A DNA stretch of 7,341 bases from Actinoplanes liguriensis (lineage in GTDB: Bacteria > Actinomycetota > Actinomycetes > Mycobacteriales > Micromonosporaceae), in contig KL571277.1 in NCBI GenBank assembly GCA_000715855.1, positions 94,757 through 102,097 of the forward strand. Direction: 5' to 3'. The notes under the pieces are model-generated. The model saw only the letters and a list, made by a program, of their open reading frames with translations. It did no database searches and had not been told where the DNA came from. The position numbers and the translations under genes were made by a program. This document shows, one piece after another, positions 1 through 7,327 of the stretch; the first letter of the stretch is position 1; each line of letters starts with the position of its first letter.

Positions 1-1286
<1,286 letters not shown>

Positions 1287-1297
1287 CGTTCGGAACG
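1287..1297. promoter_or_regulatory. 11-bp palindrome over the xylanase -10/start region
   Basis: CGTTC-G-GAACG is a perfect inverted repeat around a single base. It overlaps the proposed -10 box (1295-1300) and the predicted transcription start. It could be an operator, but 5-bp arms in GC-rich DNA also arise by chance. Confidence 0.35.
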
Positions 1298-1323
1298 CTA
1301 CCGACATGTACCGGAAACCTCAA
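1295..1323 (-). promoter_or_regulatory. Predicted vegetative promoter of the xylanase
   Basis: On the minus strand TTGAGG (1323-1318) is followed by 17 bases and then TAGCGT (1300-1295). The -35 box matches TTGAcA at four of six positions and the -10 box fits the actinobacterial TAnnnT form. Transcription would start near 1288, giving a leader of about 48 bases before the ATG at 1240. This is a motif reading only; no start has been mapped. Confidence 0.5.
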
Positions 1324-1333
1324 CCGGTTCAGG
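1318..1333. promoter_or_regulatory. Candidate LacI-type operator over the xylanase -35 box
   Basis: CCTcAACCGGTTcAGG is an inverted repeat with one mismatched pair. Its perfect 8-bp core AACCGGTT has the central CG typical of LacI/GalR-family operators. It covers the proposed -35 hexamer (1318-1323), so a bound protein would block RNA polymerase. LacI-family repressors control many actinobacterial glycosidase genes. The regulator itself is not in the window. Confidence 0.45.
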
Positions 1334-1356
1334 CCGCAAATCCGCAGTTGGCAGCC

Positions 1357-1371
1357 TCCGAAACTTTCGGA
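1357..1371. promoter_or_regulatory. Xylanase-type operator, CGAAA-C-TTTCG palindrome
   Basis: TCCGAAA-C-TTTCGGA is a perfect inverted repeat with 7-bp arms around one base. Its core CGAAACTTTCG (1359-1369) is, as I recall, the element described upstream of Streptomyces xylanase genes (xlnC) and close to sites bound by the xylobiose-responsive BxlR repressor. It lies about 117 bp upstream of the xylanase ATG and about 35 bp upstream of the proposed -35 box. The palindrome is seen directly; the regulator is inferred. Confidence 0.65.
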
Positions 1372-1411
1372 AGATCGAATCCGATTGTCGACCGCTGACC
1401 TAATCGGACAG

Positions 1412-1636
1412 GTGCCGTGCCAGCCGTCCGGACCTACCGTCGCGGCGGTGATGACCGGCATCGCGACGCTCGGCAGCCTGACCGAGGATTCCCCACTGTC
1501 GGCGACGCTGCCGTTCTTCTACGGCATGTGGTTCGTCGCTTCTGCCGCCCTGGCCTTCGCCGCCACCCGCCTGATGGACGCCGGCAACGACCTGACCTTC
1601 GCCCAACGCCTGCACACCGCCACCCCGGTCCGATGA
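1412..1636 (+). CDS. Small single-helix membrane protein, or 3' remnant of a transporter gene
   Basis: I do not recognise a family. The frame is coding-like: from about 1412 to the TGA at 1634-1636 about 90% of codons end in G or C, whereas the same frame further upstream loses this bias. From GTG 1412 it gives 74 residues, and from ATG 1451 it gives 61; neither start has a good ribosome site. The product has one strong hydrophobic segment with aromatic residues (LPFFYGMWFVASAALAFAA) followed by a short polar tail ending in TPVR. This resembles the last helix and tail of a major-facilitator (DHA2-like) transporter, so a 5'-deleted relic is as likely as a real small gene. It is divergent from the xylanase. 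Confidence 0.4.
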   Translation: MPCQPSGPTVAAVMTGIATLGSLTEDSPLSATLPFFYGMWFVASAALAFAATRLMDAGNDLTFAQRLHTATPVR

Positions 1637-1672
1637 GCCCCGCCGAACCTGCGCTCTCCGAGCCGTCCGGAC
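1422..1672. repeat. 12-bp direct repeats around the short ORF
   Basis: AGCCGTCCGGAC is present at 1422-1433 and exactly again at 1661-1672. The second copy extends into a perfect 14-bp palindrome, GCCGTCCGGACGGC (1662-1675). The pair brackets nearly the whole short membrane ORF. It may be a trace of recombination or deletion, or two sites for one DNA-binding protein (both contain the palindrome GTCCGGAC), or chance in GC-rich DNA. Confidence 0.35.
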
Positions 1673-1726
1673 GGCCGCCCGCGGTGGGCGTCACCGACCT
1701 GGGCGAGCGCGGCCTGGCATTCAGTG

Positions 1727-1743
1727 AAAAACCCCGTGGGGTT
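1727..1743 (-). terminator. Hairpin with T-tract on the minus strand, or operator
   Basis: The minus strand reads AACCCC-AC-GGGGTTTTT: a 6-bp stem, a very short loop and a T run. This is the form of a weak intrinsic terminator for leftward transcription, but no minus-strand gene is being closed here. The same inverted repeat touches the proposed -35 box of the acyl-CoA operon (from 1742), so it may be an operator for that promoter. I cannot choose between the two. Confidence 0.35.
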
Positions 1744-1771
1744 GTGATCGGGCTTACCCGGCCCATAGAGT
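1742..1771 (+). promoter_or_regulatory. Predicted promoter of the acyl-CoA operon
   Basis: TTGTGA (1742-1747), 18 bases, then TAGAGT (1766-1771). The -10 box fits TAnnnT. Transcription would start near 1778, leaving a leader of about 30 bases. The spacer contains a second small inverted repeat, CGGG-CTTA-CCCG (1749-1760). Together with the hairpin just upstream this makes a compact, possibly repressor-controlled promoter. Confidence 0.45.
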
Positions 1772-1800
1772 TACCGACGAGTTAAGTTCCTGTCGCCGCC

Positions 1801-1807
1801 GGAAGAG
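1801..1807 (+). promoter_or_regulatory. Ribosome binding site and start choice for the dehydrogenase
   Basis: GGAAGAG lies directly before two possible starts: ATG 1809 (5 bases after the GGA core) and the in-frame GTG 1821 (13 bases after the site). The ATG fits better. The first four residues are outside the conserved part of the family, so the GTG cannot be excluded. Confidence 0.45.
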
Positions 1808-1808
1808 A

Positions 1809-3032
1809 ATGGGCACCGCTGTGGAGTTCTGGCTCGATCTCAACGAGGAACAATCGGACCTGCGCGACTGGGTGCACGGCTTCGCCGAGCAGGTCATCCG
1901 CCCGGCCGCCGCCGAGTGGGACGAGCGCGAGGAAACCCCCTGGCCGGTGCTCCAGGAAGCCGCCAAGATCGGGCTGTACGGCTTCGAGTTCCTGATCAAC
2001 ACCTGGTCCGACAACAGCGGCCTCTCCCTGCCGATCGCCAACGAGGAGCTCTTCTGGGGTGACGGCGGCATCGGCATGGCGATCTCCGGCACCTCGCTCG
2101 CGGTCGCCGCGATCTACGGGTCGGGCACGCCGGAGCAGCTCGTCGAATGGGTGCCGCAGTGTTTCGGGGACGCCGACGAGCCGAAGGTCGCCGCGTTCTG
2201 CTCGACGGAGCCGGAGGCCGGGTCGGACGTCGCCGCGATGCGGTCCCGCGCGGTCTACCACGAGGCCACCGACGAGTGGGTGCTCAGCGGCCAGAAGGCG
2301 TATGCGACCAACGGCGGCATCGCGAACGTCCACGTCGTGACCGCCAGTGTGGACCCGTCGCTGGGTTCGCGCGGGCAGGCCGCGTTCGTCGTCCCGCCCG
2401 GCACGAAGGGCCTGGTCGGCACGAAGAAGCTGAAGAAGCTCGGTCTGCGGGCCTCGCACACCGCGGACGTCTTCCTCGACGACGTACGCCTCCCGGGCAG
2501 TTGCCTGCTCGGCGGCAAGGAGGCTCTCGACGAGCGCCTGGACCGGGCCCGCAACGCCGCCCCGAAGAACAAGAACGCGGCCATGCGCACGTTCGAGTTG
2601 TCGCGCCCGGCGGTCGGCGCCCAGGCGATCGGCATCGCGCGCGGCGCGTACGAATACGCGCTGGAATACGCGAAGAACCGGGTCGCTTTCGGCCGTCCGA
2701 TCATCGAGAACCAGGCGATCGCGTTCGCGCTGGCCGACATGAAGATGGAGATCGACGCCGCCCGGCTGCTCGTCTGGCGGGCCGCCTGGATGGGCCGCAA
2801 CGAGAAGCCGTTCACCGCGGGCGAGGGCTCGATGTCGAAACTGAAGGCCGGCGAGGTGGCGGTCGCGGTCACCGAGAAGGCGGTGCAAATTCTCGGCGGC
2901 GCGGGTTATCTACGGGAGCATCCGGTCGAGCGGATGTTCCGGGACGCCAAGATCTACACCATTTTCGAGGGCACCTCGGAGATTCAGCGACTCGTCATCT
3001 CCCGCGCCATCTCCGGCATGCAGATCCGCTGA
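1809..3032 (+). CDS. Acyl-CoA dehydrogenase
   Basis: This is an FAD enzyme that introduces the alpha-beta double bond into acyl-CoA, the first oxidative step of beta-oxidation, passing electrons to electron-transfer flavoprotein in the cytoplasm. The 407 residues have the family's three parts: N-terminal helices (about 10-125), a middle beta domain with FCSTEPEAGSD (130-140) and SGQKAYATNGG (160-170), and a C-terminal helical domain (about 265-405). The catalytic base is Glu387 in IFEGTSEIQRL, at the place of Glu376 in mammalian medium-chain enzymes. ILGGAGY (361-367) and VERMFRDAKI (373-382) are also typical. A basic, Ala-rich stretch at about 238-262 lengthens the loop between the beta and C-terminal domains; I recall similar loops in other actinobacterial members. 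Chain length and branching of the substrate cannot be read from sequence. The gene overlaps the acyl-CoA synthetase by one base, so the two are co-transcribed. Confidence 0.93.
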   Translation: MGTAVEFWLDLNEEQSDLRDWVHGFAEQVIRPAAAEWDEREETPWPVLQEAAKIGLYGFEFLINTWSDNSGLSLPIANEELFWGDGGIGMAISGTSLAVAAIYGSGTPEQLVEWVPQCFGDADEPKVAAFCSTEPEAGSDVAAMRSRAVYHEATDEWVLSGQKAYATNGGIANVHVVTASVDPSLGSRGQAAFVVPPGTKGLVGTKKLKKLGLRASHTADVFLDDVRLPGSCLLGGKEALDERLDRARNAAPKNKNAAMRTFELSRPAVGAQAIGIARGAYEYALEYAKNRVAFGRPIIENQAIAFALADMKMEIDAARLLVWRAAWMGRNEKPFTAGEGSMSKLKAGEVAVAVTEKAVQILGGAGYLREHPVERMFRDAKIYTIFEGTSEIQRLVISRAISGMQIR

Positions 3033-4567
3033 TGGACGCGCTTTTCGTCGGCGGCACGATGCTGCGGCGGGGGCTTCTGAATCCCGGGAGCCCGGTGCGG
3101 ATCGTGCGGCAGTTCGCGGCGCTCGGCCGGTGGGGCTTCGGGCTCGCCGGCGAACTGCGGCAGGCCGCGGCCCGCAGCCCGCGGCGGATCGCGGTCATCG
3201 ACGATCAGCGGCAGATCACGTACGCGCAATTGTTGAACCGTGCGGAAAAGCTTGCTCGCGCCCTTCCGGCGGCCCCGGGGGAAAGGGTCGGTCTGTTGTG
3301 CCGGAACTCGGCGCGGATGATCGAGGCGCTGATCGGCACGACCACGCTCGGCGCCGATCCGGTGCTGATGAACACCGGTCTGTCGGCGAGCCAGCTGGCC
3401 ACGGTCGCCAAGGACCAGGGGTTGCGGGCGCTGATCTTCGACGACGAGCTCGCGGAGAGGGTCGCCCTGGTCGAGGGTGTCGAGAAAATCGACGAGGCGC
3501 GTTTCGAGGAGCTGATCGCGAGCGCGCCCGATGACCGTGCCGCGCCGCCGGAACGCCCCGGGCGCATCATTGTGCTCACGTCCGGCACCACCGGCGTGCC
3601 GAAAGGGGCCCGCCGCCCGACGCCCGGCGGTTTCAGTCCGTTGTGTTCGGTGATCGACCGCATTCCGCTGCGCGCCCAGGAACGCGTTCTGATCGCGGCG
3701 CCGCTCTTCCACACCTGGGGTTTCGCCGGGTTGCAGATCGCGCTGGCGCTGCGTGCGACGGTCGTGCTGCGGCGCCGATTCGATCCGGCCGCGATCCTCG
3801 ACGACCTCGTGCGGCATTCGTGCACCGGAATGGTCGCGGTCCCGGTGATGGTGCAGCAGTTCATGGAATTGCCGGAGCCGGCCCGTAAACCGGCGTTGCG
3901 CGTGGTCGCGGTCAGCGGATCGGCGTTGCCGGGCGGCCTGGCGACCCGATTCATGGACCGTTACGGCGACGTCCTCTACAACCTTTACGGTTCGACCGAG
4001 GCGTCGTGGGCCTCGATCGCCACTCCGGCCGATCTGCGATTCGCGCCGAACACCGCCGGAAAACCCCCGCACGGTACGCGGATAGCCGTCCTCGGCGACG
4101 ACGGGAAACCGGTCCCCCGGGGTGAGATCGGGCGGCTGTTCGTCGGCAACGAAATGCTCTTCGAGGGTTACACGAACGGCGCCTCGAAAACCATGCACGA
4201 CGGTCTGCTGGCGACCGGGGATCTCGGGCATCTCGACGCCGAGGGCCGGGTCTACGTCGACGGCCGCGAGGACGACATGATCGTCTCCGGTGGTGAGAAC
4301 GTCTATCCCGCCGAGGTGGAAGGCCTGCTCGCCGACCTTCCGCAAGTGCGCGAGGTGGCGGTGATCGGGGTGGCCGACGACGAGTACGGTCAGCGGCTCG
4401 CGGCCTACCTGGTGCTGCGCGACGACGAGACGCTCGACCCGGAGGCGGTCCGCGAGCACGTGCGGCGCCACCGCGCGCGTTTCAGCGTCCCGCGCGACGT
4501 GATCTTCCTGGACGCGTTGCCGCGCAACGCCACCGGCAAGGTCGTCACCCGCGACCTGCCCCGCTAG
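3032..4567 (+). CDS. FadD-type fatty acyl-CoA synthetase (ANL superfamily)
   Basis: This enzyme activates a fatty or related carboxylic acid with ATP to the acyl-adenylate and then the CoA thioester. The 511 residues carry the adenylation motifs in order: P-loop LTSGTTGVPKG (182-192), YGSTE (319-323), LLATGD (392-397), the hinge and lid region GREDDMIVSGGENVYP (411-426), and catalytic Lys503 in PRNATGKV. All are intact, so it should be active. The N-terminus (LRRGLLNP, then an Arg/Trp-rich helix) recalls mycobacterial FadD2/FadD12-like enzymes, but I do not assign an ortholog. The start is ATG 3032 inside TGATG, where the dehydrogenase stop overlaps it; no strong ribosome site precedes it, which suggests translational coupling. 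The open frame continues much further upstream, to about 2147, but that part is out of frame with the real dehydrogenase and is not coding. The synthetase probably supplies substrate to the dehydrogenase. Confidence 0.93.
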   Translation: MDALFVGGTMLRRGLLNPGSPVRIVRQFAALGRWGFGLAGELRQAAARSPRRIAVIDDQRQITYAQLLNRAEKLARALPAAPGERVGLLCRNSARMIEALIGTTTLGADPVLMNTGLSASQLATVAKDQGLRALIFDDELAERVALVEGVEKIDEARFEELIASAPDDRAAPPERPGRIIVLTSGTTGVPKGARRPTPGGFSPLCSVIDRIPLRAQERVLIAAPLFHTWGFAGLQIALALRATVVLRRRFDPAAILDDLVRHSCTGMVAVPVMVQQFMELPEPARKPALRVVAVSGSALPGGLATRFMDRYGDVLYNLYGSTEASWASIATPADLRFAPNTAGKPPHGTRIAVLGDDGKPVPRGEIGRLFVGNEMLFEGYTNGASKTMHDGLLATGDLGHLDAEGRVYVDGREDDMIVSGGENVYPAEVEGLLADLPQVREVAVIGVADDEYGQRLAAYLVLRDDETLDPEAVREHVRRHRARFSVPRDVIFLDALPRNATGKVVTRDLPR

Positions 4568-4577
4568 CGGTGGGGTG
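4557..4577. terminator. Hairpin across the convergent stop codons
   Basis: CCGCTAGCGG (4561-4570) is a perfect palindrome containing the synthetase TAG, flanked by CC on one side and TGG on the other, so the stem can extend with one bulge. There is no T run in either direction. Only 10 bp separate the synthetase stop from the helicase stop, so if anything here ends transcription in both directions it is this structure. It is weak as an intrinsic terminator. Confidence 0.3.
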
Positions 4578-7327
4578 TCAGCGGCGGGCGCTCTCCGGGG
4601 TCTCGAAGCCGACCGAGGTGGTGTCGTCGCGGCGTGGCAGGGTGGCCGGGTCGGGCAGGTCGAGCAGGTCGTCGGCCGGGGCGGCGATCAGGCCGTTCCG
4701 GTGCGCGATCAACCGCCCGCCGGCGACCAGGTCGTCCAGCATCGCGGCGAGCCGTGCCGAGCCGGTCTTGTTCGAGCTCCACCCGAAGAGCCGGGCGGCC
4801 GCCGCGATCAGGTCGTCGCTCTCCACCAGGCCGGCGTCCAGCACCAGGTATTCCAGGGCGAGCTGCAGCTCGGACTCGGCGACCTGCTCCGGTTTGCGGG
4901 TCACCCCGTCGCCGGGCACCCGCACGGCCGGGATCGGCGCGTCGGCCGCGGTCACGAACGTACCGTCGAAATGGGTTGTCGAGGCGTCGATCGCGGCCTC
5001 GATGGCCTGCCGGATCGGCTGCGTGACCCGGCTGATCCCCCAGGCCTCGCGGATCCGGCGGACCAGGACGGCGATGTGGACGGGCCCTTCCACCTCGGCG
5101 ATTGCTTCGACGGTACGAACGAGCAGCGCCCGCACGACCGAGTCGTTGACCCGCGCGTCCGGCGGCAGTGACTCGATCGTCGCCCGCTGGTAGGGAAGCG
5201 CCCACTCGGGTGGCTGGGCGGGCCGGGTGACCAGGTCCAGATCGGGTTCGGCGAACACGTCGGGGACGGCGAGCGCGTTCTCGATCGCGGCCCGCAGCCG
5301 TCCTTCCTCCTCCGCGCGGTCATGGAACCAGGCCACGCTCCACACCCGGTGCAGGTGCCAGCCGAGGCCGTGCAGCACCTGCTCCTGCAGCCGGTCCCGG
5401 TCGCGGGCGGTGGCGAGCGCGGCATAGCCGGGGCCGTCGCACTGCACACCGAGGGCGTAGGCGCCGGTCGCGGGCTCGGCGTGCCGTACGCCGATCTCGA
5501 TGCGGCAGTGACCCGCGCCGACCTGGCGCGTGACCGTGTAGCCCCACCTCTCGGCGACCGCGGCGACCGATGCCGCCAGCGGTGACAGACCGGTCGCGGC
5601 CTCCGCGGTGATCCCGGCGGAGTCCAGGTACGCGGCCAGCCGCCGTTCCCCCTCGTCGGCCGGCTCCTCACGGCGCGCCTCGGGGATCGCGGTGACGACC
5701 TCCACGCGCTGGCGGGCACGGGTGATCGCGACGTCCAGGCGGCGCGCGCCGGCGGGTCCTCCGGCGGCGGCCAGGTCCGGGCCGGTGGACAGGATGATCA
5801 CGTCCCGCTCGTCGCCCTGCACCGCGTCGGCGGGCTTCACGAAGAACCCGGTCAGCGGGTCGTCGCCGAGGAAGCGTTCCAGGTCGGGGCGGGCGCCGAG
5901 CACCGTCTCCACCGCGTCGGCGACCGCGTCGGCCTGCGCCGCGGTCAGCGTCACCACACCCAGCGACAGCGTCGGGCGGGTGGTGAAGTGGTGCGCGACC
6001 CGCTCGGCGACCAGCGCGGCCTCGACCGGCGCGTCGACGGCCGGCAGCAGTTCCAGGCCCAGGTCGGGCCCGGCCGGGTGCGCGCTCGGGAACGTGACGA
6101 GCCGGTCCTGGTAGAACGTGCGGTTGGCGAACCCGATCAGCGACTCGTGACGGCTGCGGTAGTGCCGGGTCAGCGCGAGCCGGGTGAACGCCGCGCAGTC
6201 GTTCGCGGCGACCAGCACCGACGGCCGGCCGTTCGCCGGGGCCAGTTGCGCGTCGTCGCCGATCACGACGAGCGACTCCCCGCGGTACGCGCAGGCCACC
6301 GCCGCGGCGGGCGTCATCCGGGACGCCTCGTCGATGATCACCACGTCGAAGCGGCGTCCGGCGGGCAGGTAGCGGCTGACCGCGGCGGGCGGCATCACGA
6401 AACACGGCTTGAGGGCGGCCGCGGCCTCCCACGTACGCTCGAGAAGCTCTTTGACCGGAAGATGGCCGTCCTGGCGCAACCCTTCGGCACGGATCAGCGC
6501 GGGCGCGCCGTTCGCGGTGACCGCGGGCCGCCGCGCGTTGAGAGCCTCGATGATCGTGCCGGCCGCGTCCTGCACCAGGTCGGCGTCGAGCCGGCGGAAC
6601 TCCTCGACGATCTCGTTGCGCTCGAGCGCGGCGATCGGCTCGAGGCGCTCGTCACCGGCGATGACCGTGTCGGCCCAGGCCCGGTAGACGGTCCGTTCGA
6701 TCACCTGTCCGAGCCGGCCCACCTCGATCCCGTGGTCGGCGCAGAAGTCGACGGCGGTGTCCAGGCCGTACTCGGCGAGCACCTCGCGAGCCGCCAGGTA
6801 CTCGAACCACTCGCGCTGGCCGGTCTCGTCCTCGCGCAGATCGCGCAGCAGGTCACGGGCCGTCTCGAAGCGGTCCAGGCTGGTGCCGAGCCGGACCTGC
6901 CGGGCCGGCCCGAACGCGTCGATGATCCGCTGGCGGGCCTCGTCCCACAGGGCGATGAAGTCGGACAGGTCCGGGCTCGTCGAGGTGCGCAGCGCGGCGG
7001 CCTGCTCGGCGGTGAGCGCGGCGTCGGCGCCGGTCCGCAGCGTCCGGGCCCGTGCCGCCCAGTCGAGCGCGGTGTCGATCGCCGCCAGGTCGGTGTCCCG
7101 TCCCCGGAACCACTCCCCCAGCGTGGCCTGCAGCGCCGGCGTCGCCTCCTGCAGCGCCCGCGCGGTCTCCACCACCTGCCGGCGCGCCGCGACGATCTCC
7201 ACGGCCGCGGCCAGGTCCAGGTCCCGCCCGGTGGCCGTGCTGAGCCGGCCGACCGTCTCGGCGACCGCCCGCAGCGGCCCGACCTGCGCGCGCAGCCACT
7301 CGATCGCGGCGGTCACCGGTCCCTGCC
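4578..7327 (-). CDS. Large SF1 helicase with Vsr-like nuclease and DUF3320-like tail (Hhe-type antiphage candidate), 5' end missing
   Basis: This is the C-terminal part of a very large helicase-endonuclease. Numbering from GTG 7316 (912 residues): a helical region (1-300); SF1 motifs II, FDVVIIDEAS (323-332), III, VIGDDAQLAP (351-360), IV, LTRHYRSRHESL (382-393), V, AVQGDERDVI (498-507), and VI, RRLDVAITRAR (525-535); a Vsr-like/MTES_1575 nuclease domain (about 590-668, with LGVQCDG at 622-628 and ARDRDRL at 637-643); and a DUF3320-like tail (about 690-880). Walker A is absent, although every SF1 helicase needs it, so the gene is truncated: the frame is open to the adapter at 7328, and its only upstream stop (TAA, 7337-7335) lies within the adapter. 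The order helicase, Vsr-like nuclease, DUF3320 matches the DUF4011-helicase-Vsr-DUF3320 proteins reported as the single-gene Hhe defence system. DNA unwinding coupled to cleavage of phage DNA is inferred. The nuclease site looks altered. Confidence 0.85.

Larger units (their letters stand above)
1637..1808. other. Intergenic region before the acyl-CoA dehydrogenase
   Basis: I see no gene here. From left to right it holds a 14-bp palindrome (1662-1675), a hairpin AACCCC-GT-GGGGTT (1730-1743) next to an A5 run (1727-1731), a probable promoter (1742-1771) and a purine-rich ribosome site (1801-1807). The AT content rises from about 1720 onward, as expected of a promoter region. Confidence 0.6.

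Noticed and set aside
1662..1675. Perfect 14-bp palindrome as an intrinsic terminator
   Set aside because: It has no loop and no T run in either direction; it is better viewed as a possible protein site or chance.
1782..2888. 368-codon minus-strand open frame
   Set aside because: It is antisense to the dehydrogenase, whose catalytic and FAD motifs are intact. Long open frames on the other strand are expected at this GC content.
2147..3031. Upstream extension of the acyl-CoA synthetase frame
   Set aside because: It overlaps the dehydrogenase in another frame and is low-complexity Arg/Gly. The conserved synthetase starts at 3032, with TGATG coupling.
2984..4471. 495-codon minus-strand open frame
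   Set aside because: It is a shadow of the synthetase, which has all adenylation motifs on the plus strand. The antisense product is Arg/Pro/His-rich without any family signature.
7314..7316. GTG 7316 as the true start of the helicase gene
   Set aside because: An AGGGA lies just upstream, but the frame is open up to the adapter and the protein lacks Walker A. A start here would leave a helicase without its ATP-binding motif.
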